DNA of 64,000 nucleotides from Vibrio owensii CAIM 1854 = LMG 25443 (GTDB taxonomy: Bacteria > Pseudomonadota > Gammaproteobacteria > Enterobacterales > Vibrionaceae): NCBI RefSeq assembly GCF_000817815.1, contig NZ_JPRD01000025.1, positions 108,226 through 172,225 of the forward strand, given 5' to 3'. Below are positions 8,268 through 17,725 of this stretch, piece by piece. Within the stretch, counting starts at the first letter, position 1. Every line of letters begins with the position of its first letter. The notes beneath the pieces are model-generated. The model did no database searches. It saw nothing but the letters and a program-made list of their open reading frames with translations, and was not told the DNA's origin. Both the position numbers and the translations under genes were made by a program.

Positions 8268-9482
8268 TTGTTGCTCACACAAAAAAATTACACACAAGAA
8301 GCAATGGACATCGCGGCCAAAGTATCGCAAGAAGTAGAGCTTAGGCATGCAAAATGGCTAGCAAGCATGAACCACCAAGTGGACCAGTCACAGGTGGACA
8401 AGCTTCTCAGTTTACAAGGGCGCTATTGCGACGACGTCATCTTCAGTGAAGAAGACCGAGTTACACGTAACCAAAGAATACTTCTTATCTGTGAACAAGA
8501 GCGAGTCAAAGAAAAGCGGCAGGTTGTTGAAGATAGACAGAAAACACTGCAAACAGTGATAAATGACGTGTCTAAAGTTGCCGAGCGAATGTTATTGAAA
8601 AAGCTAGAAGCTCTACCTATTAATAAGTTATCTAGCAATCTACCAGCATTCGAACAATTTGCATCATTTGCCTATACGCCATCTCTGAGCCTGCAAAAAC
8701 TGACTGATTTAGCCAACAGCAGTCACCCGTTAAGTTCAACAATCGCTGATCTCATTGAAAACTCGAGGCTACGTGAACGAGGCAGCGCGGCAAAGAACAA
8801 CTCAGATGTTCGAATTGCGATCGGTCGCATAGGAGTTGAGAATTGCCGCAAGTTATTCCCAGTATTGATGGCGCGTCCAATGATGAGATGGTCAGACAAT
8901 AATACTAAGGTTCTTACTCCGAAGTTTTGGCAGCAATTGGTTTTAACCGCCAACATCACCAAGATGCGATTGAATGAAACTGATATTCCTGACCCCGATT
9001 GCGGAGTTTTAATCGGAACGCTTCGAAGTCTCGGCAGTATCGTGCTCATTAACCATTTTACCGACACGTTTGAAGATGCACTCATTGAAGTCATGCTGAA
9101 TTACAGAAAGACTAACCGTAAAGATGAGTACTACGCGTGTGCTGATGTCCGACCCAATTCAGCGTTCTTGCCTAAAGTCATTGTCGATATGGAAGCGCTG
9201 GTGACGAAACGACTTGTGGAAAGCTTCAACTGGCCGAAAAATGTAGAACACATTAAAGTCGCGATTCTAGAGGACATAGAAAATAAACCTGTCTTAGAAC
9301 GCAGCGTATATGGTGCAGCTTTGGCACAGGCTAGGGCATATGCAATCTACGATAACTTATCAAGAAGTGAAGTGTTTGCGGAAAAGCACAAACCATTTTG
9401 GTTTGCTAACGTTCAAATATCTGGAGAAGCGTTATCATCCATTAGAATGAGCGCCCCTGGAAAGATGACTCTTTTGATGTAA
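8268..9482 (+). CDS. HDOD domain-containing protein
   Basis: A 404-residue soluble protein. The N-terminal ~110 residues are charged and partly coiled coil. From about residue 125 an HDOD-like region begins (LQKLTDLANSSHPLSSTIADLIENSRLRERG, then VRIAIGRIGVENCRKLFPVLMARP), the family's pattern of a degenerate HD fold lacking the metal-binding His-Asp residues. HDOD proteins act in signalling and stress responses; the partner is unknown here. The start is a TTG at 8268 preceded by TTAGGA; an internal ATG at 8304 is an alternative. It stands alone and is followed by a terminator. Confidence 0.7.
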   Translation: MLLTQKNYTQEAMDIAAKVSQEVELRHAKWLASMNHQVDQSQVDKLLSLQGRYCDDVIFSEEDRVTRNQRILLICEQERVKEKRQVVEDRQKTLQTVINDVSKVAERMLLKKLEALPINKLSSNLPAFEQFASFAYTPSLSLQKLTDLANSSHPLSSTIADLIENSRLRERGSAAKNNSDVRIAIGRIGVENCRKLFPVLMARPMMRWSDNNTKVLTPKFWQQLVLTANITKMRLNETDIPDPDCGVLIGTLRSLGSIVLINHFTDTFEDALIEVMLNYRKTNRKDEYYACADVRPNSAFLPKVIVDMEALVTKRLVESFNWPKNVEHIKVAILEDIENKPVLERSVYGAALAQARAYAIYDNLSRSEVFAEKHKPFWFANVQISGEALSSIRMSAPGKMTLLM

Positions 9483-9486
9483 AAGG

Positions 9487-9499
9487 GTTACGACGTCAC
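9487..9499. other. Near-match to a matS site
   Basis: GTTACGACGTCAC matches the MatP-binding consensus GTGACRNYGTCAC at 12 of 13 positions. It sits 110 bp before an exact site and just after the HDOD stop codon. Binding at such a variant is uncertain. Confidence 0.35.
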
Positions 9500-9512
9500 A
9501 TATATATTTAAG

Positions 9513-9536
9513 GCGACCACGTTTGGTCGCTTTTTT
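9513..9536 (+). terminator. Terminator after the HDOD gene
   Basis: GCGACCA-CGTT-TGGTCGC perfect 7-bp stem followed by six T. Confidence 0.9.
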
Positions 9537-9608
9537 ATTGCCTGAAAAAGAGAAACCTACAGATGATAAATCTGAGTTCTTTGGTTTTTTAAAAATGACT
9601 AAGCCTTA

Positions 9609-9621
9609 GTGACAATGTCAC
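9609..9621. other. matS site (MatP-binding sequence)
   Basis: GTGACAATGTCAC fits the matS consensus GTGACRNYGTCAC exactly (R=A, N=A, Y=T). It is intergenic and palindromic. matP itself is 2.2 kb upstream. It marks the window as part of the Ter macrodomain. Confidence 0.8.
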
Positions 9622-10000
9622 TCAAAGAAATGAGCAATATTAGAAGAACTAACGCCAAGTTTTAAAATATGACGGAGCTACTTATCTAATCTTGAAAGCA
9701 TGTTTCTAAGGCGATGGATTCCCAAAGTGTTTCCAGAATCTTGAAATTTTTTACTGACGTGAGTGACACAATATAGGACGTGAAAAATAAAGTGCATCTT
9801 CAAACATAACCGATGCAACCCAATAACTACCAAAAGAACAGATAGAGAATAAGTTGGCTAAACAAACTAGTGCAAGGTCAGCATAAGAACAATTAACGAA
9901 GAACTAGAACAATTGGTAAATTAGATTTAGTGAAACACAAAACAGAAACAGAGCTGTTAGTTGTCACGCTGATCGCAACGAGAACCCAGCGATTCGTGGT

Positions 10001-10135
10001 ATGTGGGAAAACATAGCAAAAAAGTATAACGGGCTTGGATTAACAGGAATTTCAATGGCTTGTGGTGGTTTGGCTATGGTGATTTCGAGTCCGTCAGAAT
10101 CATTATTACAGTGCGCATTATATGTGTTATGTTAA
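10001..10135 (+). CDS. Possible small hydrophobic protein or gene remnant
   Basis: An ATG-started frame of 44 codons: MWENIAKKYNGLGLTGISMA, then a hydrophobic stretch (CGGLAMVISS) and a stop. The frame is open for about 25 more codons upstream without a start codon, which suggests a decayed longer gene. There is no clear ribosome-binding site and I recognise no family. Listed only because it is the one protein-like frame in this gap. Confidence 0.15.
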   Translation: MWENIAKKYNGLGLTGISMACGGLAMVISSPSESLLQCALYVLC

Positions 10136-10254
10136 ATGAAATGTCCACGTACGCCAATTCTTCTCTAGTTTGGTCTTCTATCCCTCTCAGATTTTAAAAT
10201 ACAGCGCTTTTTGTAGGTGTCATTAAACATAATGGTGATTTACCATAAAATACT

Positions 10255-10298
10255 TAATATAGATCTTAATAATCTTACGATTGTTAAGATCTATATTA
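10255..10298 (-). terminator. Perfect 15-bp inverted repeat downstream of the hybrid kinase gene
   Basis: TAATATAGATCTTAA (10255-10269) and TTAAGATCTATATTA (10284-10298) are exact inverted copies around a 14-bp loop, 6 bp after the minus-strand stop codon. The position suggests transcription termination or mRNA 3'-end protection for the FIST-kinase operon. The trailing T run on the minus strand is weak. Confidence 0.6.
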
Positions 10299-10303
10299 AT
10301 GCG

Positions 10304-12034
10304 CTACGCGAGTTCTACTAGTGATTGGATTGCTTGGTAGATATCTTGTCTTCGTACTGGCTTCGAAACAAAGCCGTCCATGCCAGCTTTCATACATGTT
10401 ATTTTGTCACTCTCAAGCGCATGCGCGGTCAAAGCAATGATTGGTGTGCTGATTCCTTTTTGTCTGATCAACCTTGTTGCAGTTATCCCATCCATTACTG
10501 GCATTGAGACGTCCATTAAAATTATATCGATACTTTGTCGTTGTTCTTCCAAGAACGTTAAAGCTTCTGCACCATTACTGGCGATAAAAACGTTATGCCC
10601 AAGCTTGTTTAAAATAAGCTTAATGACTAGTTGGTTTGATTCTGTGTCTTCTACGACAAGAAGATTCATCGCTTTTGATGGATGATTTTGCTCTATCTTT
10701 ACGGGCCTTTCTTGATTATTCCTGGTTAACACCGGAATCCTGATTTTAAAGTGTGAGCCAACGTTCTCTTCACTTTTTACGCTGATTGTTCCGCGCATCA
10801 TCTCAACCAGATGTTTGGTTATAGCGAGCCCCAAACCAGTACCACCAAACCTTCGTGTTATTGAACTGTCGCCTTGATGAAAAGCCGTGAAAAGATGGCC
10901 AATCTTAGCTTTTGGAATTCCGATGCCGGTATCAGCAACAGAAATCATGAGCTCGCTATCTTTTTCAATCACAGAGATATCGATGCCACCAAAGTCAGTA
11001 AATTTGCTTGCGTTGCCAATCAAGTTAAAGAGAATTTGAGACAAGCGTGTTGAATCAATCCAATATTGCTTGTTTTTATCAAGGTTACAATCGAACTCAA
11101 AACACAAATTCTTAGCTGTAGCCACTTGTTTTTGTTGAGAAATGATAAGGGTTACGGCGTCACTTAAATCAGTCCACTGTTCATTCAAATGAAAGCTACC
11201 AGACTCTATTTTTGACAAGTCGAGAATATCGCTAATGATTGCGAGAAGCAGATCAGCTGAGCGCTCCATCTGATTAAGAACTTCTGATTGGTCTTCGGTT
11301 AAAGTCGATTGTCTCAATATATCGAGCATGCCTAAAACCGAGTTTAATGGAGTTCGAATCTCATGGCTCATCATGGCCAGGAACTCGGACTTAGATTGGT
11401 TTGCTCTTTCCGCTTCTTCTCTTGCTTTTGCAAGTTGCGAGGTGCGGACCTCTACGATACGTTGTAACTTTTCTTTAGTTTCAATATCGATAACAGCCCT
11501 TTCAATCAAAGGCCTGAAACGTCGGAGCGTCTCTTTGTTTTCAATACTGAAATGCCCTTTTTGAGCGCCGACAAGTATGATGATCGTTTGCGTTACTTCA
11601 GACCTAATGCCAGTTAAAAGCATGGAGCTTACCTGACTTTTTATAAAGGAGTTTAGGCTCTCAAACTCCTTTAAACGCATAGGTTCGAACAACAAAATAC
11701 ACTCGCCGTTAAGCGCTCGCTCTGTTGCGTTACCTTGTAACCAACTTACCCTATCAAATACACTATTGGTTGATAAAAGAGTCTTGAAACTTTGGCGATT
11801 GCTGTCACGTGTAATTACGATAAAGTCATCAAAATCAATATACTTTTTCAGAACATTGTTCAGCCCTGAAAAAATCTCATGCCGGTTTCTGGCTTCACTC
11901 ATTGCGGAAATTGCAGATAAGATTGCTTTGTTCTCGTCTGCTAGTAATTTCTCTCTTTGCCTCGCTTCTTTTAGCTCGACAAGTGCCTCTTGTAACGCTT
12001 CTTGTTGGTATATCTCTAAATATTTATCTTTCAT
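10304..12034 (-). CDS. Soluble hybrid sensor histidine kinase (VpsS-like)
   Basis: A 576-residue protein without membrane segments. The order is: N-terminal coiled coil, GAF-like region (~45-190), coiled coil, HisKA with phosphoacceptor His224 in [11 protein letters not shown], HATPase_c ([31 protein letters not shown]), and a C-terminal receiver domain with MDVSMP (phospho-Asp) and SKPV. It lacks an Hpt domain, so a separate phosphotransfer protein such as LuxU is expected. The start overlaps the FIST gene by 11 bp. The FIST + soluble hybrid kinase pair matches VpsV-VpsS of V. cholerae, where VpsS promotes biofilm through LuxU-LuxO and VpsR; orthology is inferred. Confidence 0.85.
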   Translation of the reverse strand: MKDKYLEIYQQEALQEALVELKEARQREKLLADENKAILSAISAMSEARNRHEIFSGLNNVLKKYIDFDDFIVITRDSNRQSFKTLLSTNSVFDRVSWLQGNATERALNGECILLFEPMRLKEFESLNSFIKSQVSSMLLTGIRSEVTQTIIILVGAQKGHFSIENKETLRRFRPLIERAVIDIETKEKLQRIVEVRTSQLAKAREEAERANQSKSEFLAMMSHEIRTPLNSVLGMLDILRQSTLTEDQSEVLNQMERSADLLLAIISDILDLSKIESGSFHLNEQWTDLSDAVTLIISQQKQVATAKNLCFEFDCNLDKNKQYWIDSTRLSQILFNLIGNASKFTDFGGIDISVIEKDSELMISVADTGIGIPKAKIGHLFTAFHQGDSSITRRFGGTGLGLAITKHLVEMMRGTISVKSEENVGSHFKIRIPVLTRNNQERPVKIEQNHPSKAMNLLVVEDTESNQLVIKLILNKLGHNVFIASNGAEALTFLEEQRQSIDIILMDVSMPVMDGITATRLIRQKGISTPIIALTAHALESDKITCMKAGMDGFVSKPVRRQDIYQAIQSLVELA

Positions 12035-13211
12035 AAGGTTTATGGAAAATTGCTGAAGATATCATCAAGTTTCCATGTCCATTTTCGCCACCTATAAATC
12101 TTCCTTGCTCACCAAAAGTAAACGGGCAAATAAAAGGTAGGTTCTCTAATTCCTGGTTAATTTGTTCACAAACACTATTAATATCCTGCTTTAAGTGCAG
12201 CATAGGACCCGCACAAAAGATATTGATGACCCCTATTTTTCGAGACTCTTCTAACTTTTGATTAAAAGCCGCGTTCACTACTCTCGCCGCTCTAGCTACG
12301 AGGTGCTGGCGACTTCCTTGCATGAGGGTTAACACTTCACCTTCTTCAATATTTGTGAAAAGCTCGATACCCCCCTGCTCTGTTTCTCTTATTGGGTGAG
12401 ACAGCTTGTAGTAAGGCCTCTCGTAAAGGTGCCCTGCAATGCGTCCCAGAGGGTAAGCACTAGAGTTTGTAAATAGAAAGCTTTCTTCATCGGATTGCGT
12501 TTCTTGATGATTGGTCCACTTACGGTAGACATCTAATGCGGGTTGGTTATCTATTTCTAAAAGGCAGCGCCCTTTCGTTTTTGTTGCGATGCCAGTGATG
12601 TCTGTTGGTGAGTGCCCAGCGCTAAAAGCGGTATCAACTGGTTGGGATGAATAAAATAGTGTCAGACTTACGCCGTTCTGCTCGTATCCTTGTGAAGTGA
12701 TTACAGACCAATTCCCTTTAACATTATTGTCGGCTGACGAACCACCAATAATGGGAACCAAAGTGCCAAAGCGTTCATCGATACATTCAATAATTGATTC
12801 TTCATTTCCTGGGGTTGCGTGAAGAAGGATCAGATTCGGTACTTCACCTACTCGATTCGCATGAAGAAGCGCCATATTAAGTGCGTCATCAACGCTTGTT
12901 TCTATATTATCCCCATAGGTTGCAATGCCCGTCCCATACGCGTGTTGACCGGAATCATAAATCGCAAGTACGGCAATAACAGGCCCTTGATGGTATCCAT
13001 GATTGGTCATGATCGCTTGGCATGAGCTAGCTCCGTGAACGGTTACCTCAGGAAAGAGTTCAACGAACGCGTTTTGGATTTTTCTGAAATCATACTCCTC
13101 TGTGTAATAACAGATGAGATGGGATAAGTTGTCCGGACTCAACTCAGAGCGAAATTTCTCTATTGCTAAACATTCATCAGTAATATGAGTAAATAATGAT
13201 TGGCACTGCAT
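12024..13211 (-). CDS. FIST domain signalling protein (VpsV-like)
   Basis: A 395-residue cytoplasmic protein with a FIST N domain (~35-190; motifs GASSCQAIMT, LLHATPGNEESIIECID, IIGGSSADNN) and a FIST C domain (~210-380; YPLGRIAGHLYERPYYKLSHP, FTFGEQGRFIGG). FIST domains are thought to bind small molecules such as amino acids and feed kinases or chemotaxis proteins. It is the first gene of a two-gene operon overlapping the hybrid kinase by 11 bp, so it probably presents a ligand signal to that kinase. The ligand is unknown. Confidence 0.85.
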   Translation of the reverse strand: MQCQSLFTHITDECLAIEKFRSELSPDNLSHLICYYTEEYDFRKIQNAFVELFPEVTVHGASSCQAIMTNHGYHQGPVIAVLAIYDSGQHAYGTGIATYGDNIETSVDDALNMALLHANRVGEVPNLILLHATPGNEESIIECIDERFGTLVPIIGGSSADNNVKGNWSVITSQGYEQNGVSLTLFYSSQPVDTAFSAGHSPTDITGIATKTKGRCLLEIDNQPALDVYRKWTNHQETQSDEESFLFTNSSAYPLGRIAGHLYERPYYKLSHPIRETEQGGIELFTNIEEGEVLTLMQGSRQHLVARAARVVNAAFNQKLEESRKIGVINIFCAGPMLHLKQDINSVCEQINQELENLPFICPFTFGEQGRFIGGENGHGNLMISSAIFHKPYER

Positions 13212-13324
13212 ACGGTTTTATTATTGTTTATCACTTTACTGTTATACCATTGCGAAAATTAAGCGCTAGGCAAGAAAGTATTAATTGCACAAAGAAGATA
13301 CAATTATCTCGCGTCAGATCTGAT

Positions 13325-13681
13325 TTATAAATGAACTCGGACAATATTTTCGTTTATTTTGAGATTAATTGCTTTTGTCTCAGAAATAACGCTCCAATCA
13401 ATCTCCCTATATTTATCATCTAAGTTAATAAAATTGCCAGATTGATTTAGATCAATTTTTACACTATCAGTTTCCGAGCTTTCAATCGAAAATCCTTCTG
13501 AAGCCTTGTTTATAGTGATCTTTGCTACCCCAATTGTTACATCACATCGCTGTTTTTGTGAACAATCCACCTCTCTATCTTGCTCATAAGTAAAGGTGCG
13601 CCAGAAAAAGGCACCAATTAAAAGACTGAGCATGATTAAGATTTGTGCAAGTCTTGCCTTTGTTAACTTTTGTGCAGCCAT
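13325..13681 (-). CDS. Hypothetical single-pass membrane protein
   Basis: I do not recognise a family. The ATG at 13681 gives 118 residues: MAAQKLTKARLAQ, one transmembrane helix (ILIMLSLLIGAFFW), then a ~85-residue periplasmic domain containing a close Cys pair (CSQKQRC) and beta-strand-rich sequence. A TTG 30 bp upstream would add ten residues, but TAGGA precedes the ATG. It is divergent from ccoN and upstream of no other gene; a link to the oxidase is possible by position only. An FNR-box-like palindrome falls inside its coding sequence at 13442-13455. Confidence 0.6.
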   Translation of the reverse strand: MAAQKLTKARLAQILIMLSLLIGAFFWRTFTYEQDREVDCSQKQRCDVTIGVAKITINKASEGFSIESSETDSVKIDLNQSGNFINLDDKYREIDWSVISETKAINLKINENIVRVHL

Positions 13682-13937
13682 AATTCCTAATATCCTTGTT
13701 ACAAACTTCAAACTTTTTAAATAAAAAATGATTTCCAGAGGCCTTGTAAGGTTACTACTCTGTCATTGAATTGTTAATTCAAGTATAGTGTCACGCTGAA
13801 AATGCCACTTTTTATTAAAGTCAGCAATGGAAATAAAGTGATGATAACACTTGAATTCTAGAGTTTACTTGGGTGGTGTTACGACGCAAGTCGTGTTGGA
13901 AGTAAAGTGTAGTTAATTAGAAATTGGAAGCATGCAA

Positions 13938-15365
13938 ATGAGCCAAGTAAAGCAGCTTGAACAAAACTACAACTATACAGTCGTTCGCCAATTTACCCTT
14001 GTGACCATTTTATGGGGCATAGTTGGTATGGCTGTTGGTGTTTTGATTGCCGCTCAGTTAGTTTGGCCACAGCTAAACTTTGATACGCCGTGGTTGACGT
14101 ACAGTCGTTTACGTCCATTGCATACTAATGCGGTAATTTTTGCGTTTGGTACCAGTGCCCTGTTCGCGACATCTTATTATGTTGTTCAGCGCACCTGTCA
14201 AACTCGTCTTTTTGGTGGCCCACTCGTTGCCTTCACCTTTTGGGGTTGGCAAGCAATCATCTTAGCCGCAGCAATCACCCTACCTCTAGGTTTAACCTCT
14301 GGTAAGGAATATGCTGAGCTAGAATGGCCAATCGATATCGCAATCGCGATTGTATGGGTGTCTTACGCGGTCGTGTTCTTCGGAACATTGGTCAAACGTA
14401 ATACCTCTCACATCTACGTGGCTAACTGGTTCTTCGGTGCCTTTATCCTTACAGTAGCAGTACTTCACATCGTGAACAGCATGGCTATCCCTGTGTCACT
14501 TGGTAAATCTTACTCGATTTACTCTGGTGCAGTGGATGCGATGGTTCAATGGTGGTATGGACACAATGCGGTAGGTTTCCTACTGACCGCTGGTTTCCTA
14601 GGTATGATGTACTACTTTGTCCCTAAACAAGCTGAACGTCCTGTTTACTCTTACCGTTTATCTATCGTTCACTTTTGGGCACTGATCTCTCTATACATTT
14701 GGGCTGGCCCTCACCACCTGCATTACACAGCACTACCAGACTGGACTCAGTCTCTAGGTATGGTGATGTCTTTGGTTCTATTTGCTCCGTCTTGGGGTGG
14801 TATGATCAATGGTATTATGACGCTGTCTGGCGCATGGCATAAGCTTCGCTACGACCCTATCCTGCGTTTCCTAATTGTTTCATTGTCTTTCTACGGTATG
14901 TCTACTTTCGAAGGTCCAATGATGTCAATCAAGACTGTAAACGCGCTATCGCACTACACAGACTGGACCATTGGTCACGTTCACTCCGGTGCATTAGGTT
15001 GGGTTGCAATGGTTTCAATTGGTTCTGTGTACCACCTTGTTCCACGTCTATTTGGTCAAGAGCGCATGTACTCGGTTAGCCTAATCAATGTTCACTTCTG
15101 GTTGGCGACTATTGGTACTGTTCTTTACATCGTAGCAATGTGGATCTCAGGTGTAATGCAAGGCCTGATGTGGCGTGCAGTTAACTCTGACGGCACACTA
15201 ACTTACAGCTTTGTTGAATCTGTAGAAGCATCTTACCCGTTCTACTTCGTACGTTTCCTAGGTGGTTTCATCTTCCTATTCGGTATGTTCTTAATGGCAT
15301 ACAACACGTACAAGACGGTAACTGCGCCTAAAGAAAGCTTAAAAGCTATCCCTCAACCGGCATAA
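13938..15365 (+). CDS. ccoN: cbb3-type cytochrome c oxidase subunit I CcoN
   Basis: Catalytic subunit of the high-affinity cbb3 terminal oxidase in the inner membrane. It has about 12 transmembrane helices and heme/CuB ligand histidines visible in [35 protein letters not shown] and [12 protein letters not shown]. The length (475 residues) is typical. I prefer the ATG at 13938 over the one at 13932 because TGGAAG at 13925 gives 7-bp spacing. It is the first gene of ccoNOQP. The 256-bp upstream gap holds the dyad TTGAATT-GTT-AATTCAA (13766-13782), a possible regulator site but not a canonical FNR box. Confidence 0.97.
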   Translation: MSQVKQLEQNYNYTVVRQFTLVTILWGIVGMAVGVLIAAQLVWPQLNFDTPWLTYSRLRPLHTNAVIFAFGTSALFATSYYVVQRTCQTRLFGGPLVAFTFWGWQAIILAAAITLPLGLTSGKEYAELEWPIDIAIAIVWVSYAVVFFGTLVKRNTSHIYVANWFFGAFILTVAVLHIVNSMAIPVSLGKSYSIYSGAVDAMVQWWYGHNAVGFLLTAGFLGMMYYFVPKQAERPVYSYRLSIVHFWALISLYIWAGPHHLHYTALPDWTQSLGMVMSLVLFAPSWGGMINGIMTLSGAWHKLRYDPILRFLIVSLSFYGMSTFEGPMMSIKTVNALSHYTDWTIGHVHSGALGWVAMVSIGSVYHLVPRLFGQERMYSVSLINVHFWLATIGTVLYIVAMWISGVMQGLMWRAVNSDGTLTYSFVESVEASYPFYFVRFLGGFIFLFGMFLMAYNTYKTVTAPKESLKAIPQPA

Positions 15366-15377
15366 GGAGATTAAAGA

Positions 15378-15998
15378 ATGAGTAATAATTCGAATAATCG
15401 CCACGAAATCCTAGAACGCAATGTCGGTTTGTTGGCTATTTTCATCGTCTTTGCAATCAGTTGGGGTGCGCTTGTTGAAATCACTCCTCTGATTTTCCAG
15501 AAGCAAACGACGGAGCCTGTAGAAAATCTACGAGCTTACACTCCTCTGGAAATGGAAGGTCGTGACATATACATCCGTGAAGGTTGTAACGTGTGTCACA
15601 GCCAGATGATTCGTCCTTTCCGTTCTGAAACAGAGCGCTACGGTCACTACTCTGTCGCTGGTGAGAGCGTTTGGGAACACCCATTCCTATGGGGTTCTAA
15701 GCGTACAGGTCCAGATTTGGCACGCGTAGGTGGACGTTACTCTGACGAATGGCATCGTGTTCACCTTATTGACCCGCGAGAGCTAGTACCAGAATCAAAC
15801 ATGCCAGGCTTCCCTTGGCTTGAAGAGAACGTACTAGACGGCAAACTGACACAGAAGAAACTAGAAATCTTCCGTGACCAGTTCGGTGTCCCTTATAAGG
15901 ATGAAGAAATCGCGAATGCGGCTAAAGAAGTAGAAGGTAAAACAGAGATGGATGCAATCATCGCTTACCTTCAGTCTCTTGGTCATGCAATGAAGTAA
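15378..15998 (+). CDS. ccoO: cbb3-type cytochrome c oxidase subunit II CcoO
   Basis: A 206-residue membrane-anchored monoheme cytochrome c. One N-terminal transmembrane helix ([18 protein letters not shown]) is followed by a periplasmic domain with the heme motif CNVCH (near residue 72) and the downstream methionine ligand in SNMPGFPWL. It carries electrons from CcoP or soluble cytochrome c to CcoN. It follows ccoN by 12 bp with AAGGAG as ribosome-binding site. Confidence 0.97.
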   Translation: MSNNSNNRHEILERNVGLLAIFIVFAISWGALVEITPLIFQKQTTEPVENLRAYTPLEMEGRDIYIREGCNVCHSQMIRPFRSETERYGHYSVAGESVWEHPFLWGSKRTGPDLARVGGRYSDEWHRVHLIDPRELVPESNMPGFPWLEENVLDGKLTQKKLEIFRDQFGVPYKDEEIANAAKEVEGKTEMDAIIAYLQSLGHAMK

Positions 15999-16007
15999 GG
16001 GGGTCAT

Positions 16008-16181
16008 ATGGATTTCGGTACAATTCATAGTATTTATACCGTTGTGCTCTTCGCTAGTTTTATTGGCATCGTATGGTGGGCATTTGGTAAGAAGCGTAAA
16101 GCACGCTTTGAGGAAGATGCTAACTTGGTGTTTGCTGACGAAGAACAAACGACCCCAAATAACCAAGGAGTGAAGAAGTAA
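16008..16181 (+). CDS. ccoQ: cbb3-type oxidase small subunit CcoQ
   Basis: A 57-residue single-pass protein (MDFGTIHSIYTVVLFASFIG, then IVWWAFGKKRKARFEEDA) in the expected ccoQ slot. CcoQ stabilises the core oxidase and its interaction with CcoP. AAGGGGG precedes the start by a few bases. Its stop codon shares a base with the ccoP start (TAATG), indicating coupling. Confidence 0.92.
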   Translation: MDFGTIHSIYTVVLFASFIGIVWWAFGKKRKARFEEDANLVFADEEQTTPNNQGVKK

Positions 16182-17155
16182 TGACTACATTCTGGAGTCT
16201 CTGGATTATCGTGATTACTGTCGGTACGCTAGTAGGCTGTGCGATCCTCCTGACTTGGTGCGCTAAAGACAAAATGGGCGTCGAGGAAGGGGAAGACATG
16301 GGCCACGAGTACGATGGTATTCGCGAGCTTAATAACCCTCTACCAAAATGGTGGACATACTTGTTTGTGAGCACGTTTGTGTTTGCTGCTGTATACCTGA
16401 CCCTATTTCCAGGTCTAGGTAGCTTCAAAGGTGTCCTAAACTGGCAGAGTTCAGATCAAACTGTACGTACGTTGGAAGAGTCGAAAGAAGCCATCGCACG
16501 AGCACAAGAAAACAAGCAACTTAACCAATACGCTAAAGAGCTAGATGATGCTGATGCATACTTCGGTGAAGCATTCCGCGCACTTGCTCACAACGCAGAT
16601 GGTCTACGCCTTATCCCTGAGATTGCGCAAGATCCTGAAGCAATTAAAGTTGGTCAACGTTTGTTCCTACAGAACTGTTCGCAATGTCATGGCTCTGATG
16701 CTCGTGGTCAAAAAGGCTTCCCTAACCTAACTGACGACGCATGGCTATACGGCGGTGAGCCAGCGGCTATCGTTACAACTATCATGCAAGGTCGTATCGG
16801 TCAGATGCCAGCGTGGAAAGATGCACTTGGTGAACAAGGTGTTCAAGAAGTCGTAAGCTACACGTTAAGCCTTTCTGGTCGTAAAGTGAACGCACGTGAA
16901 GCGGAAGCCGGCAAAGCTCGTTTCGTTGTGTGTGCAGCTTGTCACGGCACCGATGGTAAAGGTAACCCTGCTGTAGGTGCGCCAGACCTAACTGACCAAG
17001 ATTGGTTATTCGGCGATTCACGCGCTGCAGTAACAGAAACAGTTATGAACGGTCGCTCTGGTGTAATGCCTGCTTGGAAGGACATCCTAGGCGAAGACAA
17101 AGTTCAACTTGTCGCGGCATACGTCTGGAGTTTAAGCAACTCTGACAATAAGTAA
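16181..17155 (+). CDS. ccoP: cbb3-type cytochrome c oxidase subunit III CcoP
   Basis: A 324-residue diheme cytochrome c. It has two N-terminal transmembrane helices (residues ~5-27 and ~58-78) and two cytochrome c domains with heme motifs CSQCH and CAACH, each followed by a distal methionine in the repeated MPAWKD motif. It accepts electrons from the bc1 complex or soluble cytochrome and passes them to CcoO. It is the last oxidase structural gene; a terminator follows before the assembly genes. Confidence 0.97.
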   Translation: MTTFWSLWIIVITVGTLVGCAILLTWCAKDKMGVEEGEDMGHEYDGIRELNNPLPKWWTYLFVSTFVFAAVYLTLFPGLGSFKGVLNWQSSDQTVRTLEESKEAIARAQENKQLNQYAKELDDADAYFGEAFRALAHNADGLRLIPEIAQDPEAIKVGQRLFLQNCSQCHGSDARGQKGFPNLTDDAWLYGGEPAAIVTTIMQGRIGQMPAWKDALGEQGVQEVVSYTLSLSGRKVNAREAEAGKARFVVCAACHGTDGKGNPAVGAPDLTDQDWLFGDSRAAVTETVMNGRSGVMPAWKDILGEDKVQLVAAYVWSLSNSDNK

Positions 17156-17165
17156 CATTTCAATA

Positions 17166-17195
17166 ACAGCCCCTTTCATAGGGGCTGTCTTTCCT
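17166..17195 (+). terminator. Terminator after ccoNOQP
   Basis: ACAGCCCC-TTTCATA-GGGGCTGT perfect 8-bp stem followed by CTTTCCTTT; the T run is interrupted, so partial read-through into the assembly genes is possible. Confidence 0.8.
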
Positions 17196-17244
17196 TTAAA
17201 TTTAAAGCCTTACATTTTTTCATTTAGCTGTTGAGAACTTTTTT

Positions 17245-17721
17245 ATGGTAAAGCCTTGGTATAAACAATTTTGGCCGTGGTTCCTGATCATCCTGCCTTT
17301 AACCGTTGTGGTATGGACAATCGTTACAGTGGTCGTATTCGCCAACAACTCTGTTTCTTTGGTCGCCGAGGATTACTATAAAAAAGGCAAAGGTATCAAC
17401 ATCGACATCAGTAAAATGAATGTCGCTCGAGACCTTGGTCTTAATGCTACCGTTTCGTCAGATGACAACACAGTGGTTATCTCCTTCAACAAAGGAGAAT
17501 TGCCACACTTCCCTGCACTAACCGCTACGTTCACGCACCGTACTCTACCAGATCGTGACTTTACTAAGCTTCTTACGGCTGATGCGACTGGCAATTATCG
17601 TTTAATGCCTGAAAGTTCCATTCAAGGCCCTTGGTTTGTCGAACTTGAACCACATAACAAAGAATGGATGATTCAAGGTCGAGTCGAGTTCCCAGCACAA
17701 CCAACAACTTTGATGAAGTAA
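17245..17721 (+). CDS. ccoH: FixH/CcoH family cbb3 oxidase assembly protein
   Basis: A 158-residue protein with one N-terminal transmembrane helix (FWPWFLIILPLTVVVWTIVTVVVFA) and a periplasmic domain starting with the family motif LVAEDYYKKGKGIN. FixH/CcoH helps assemble the cbb3 oxidase together with the copper P-type ATPase CcoI. It precedes ccoI by 4 bp. The usual ccoG/rdxA ferredoxin gene between ccoP and ccoH is absent here. Confidence 0.9.
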   Translation: MVKPWYKQFWPWFLIILPLTVVVWTIVTVVVFANNSVSLVAEDYYKKGKGINIDISKMNVARDLGLNATVSSDDNTVVISFNKGELPHFPALTATFTHRTLPDRDFTKLLTADATGNYRLMPESSIQGPWFVELEPHNKEWMIQGRVEFPAQPTTLMK

Positions 17722-17725
17722 GTCT

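Larger units (their letters stand above)
9541..10250. other. Gene-poor AT-rich region of about 0.7 kb
   Basis: No convincing gene is visible between the HDOD terminator and the hybrid kinase. The stretch is AT-rich and contains one exact matS site (9609-9621) and several short open frames without ribosome-binding sites. The longest of these in the right half reads RNENPAIRGMWENIAKK and on to a stop at 10135. The region could be gene remnants plus the regulatory end of neighbouring units. No direct repeats, integrase or att-like features were recognised. Confidence 0.5.

Noticed and set aside
13442..13455. Exact FNR-box palindrome TTGATTTAGATCAA
   Set aside because: It lies inside the coding sequence of the minus-strand membrane protein (codons for Ile-Asp-Leu-Asn-Gln) and about 480 bp upstream of ccoN, too far for the usual FNR activation position. 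Could be chance.
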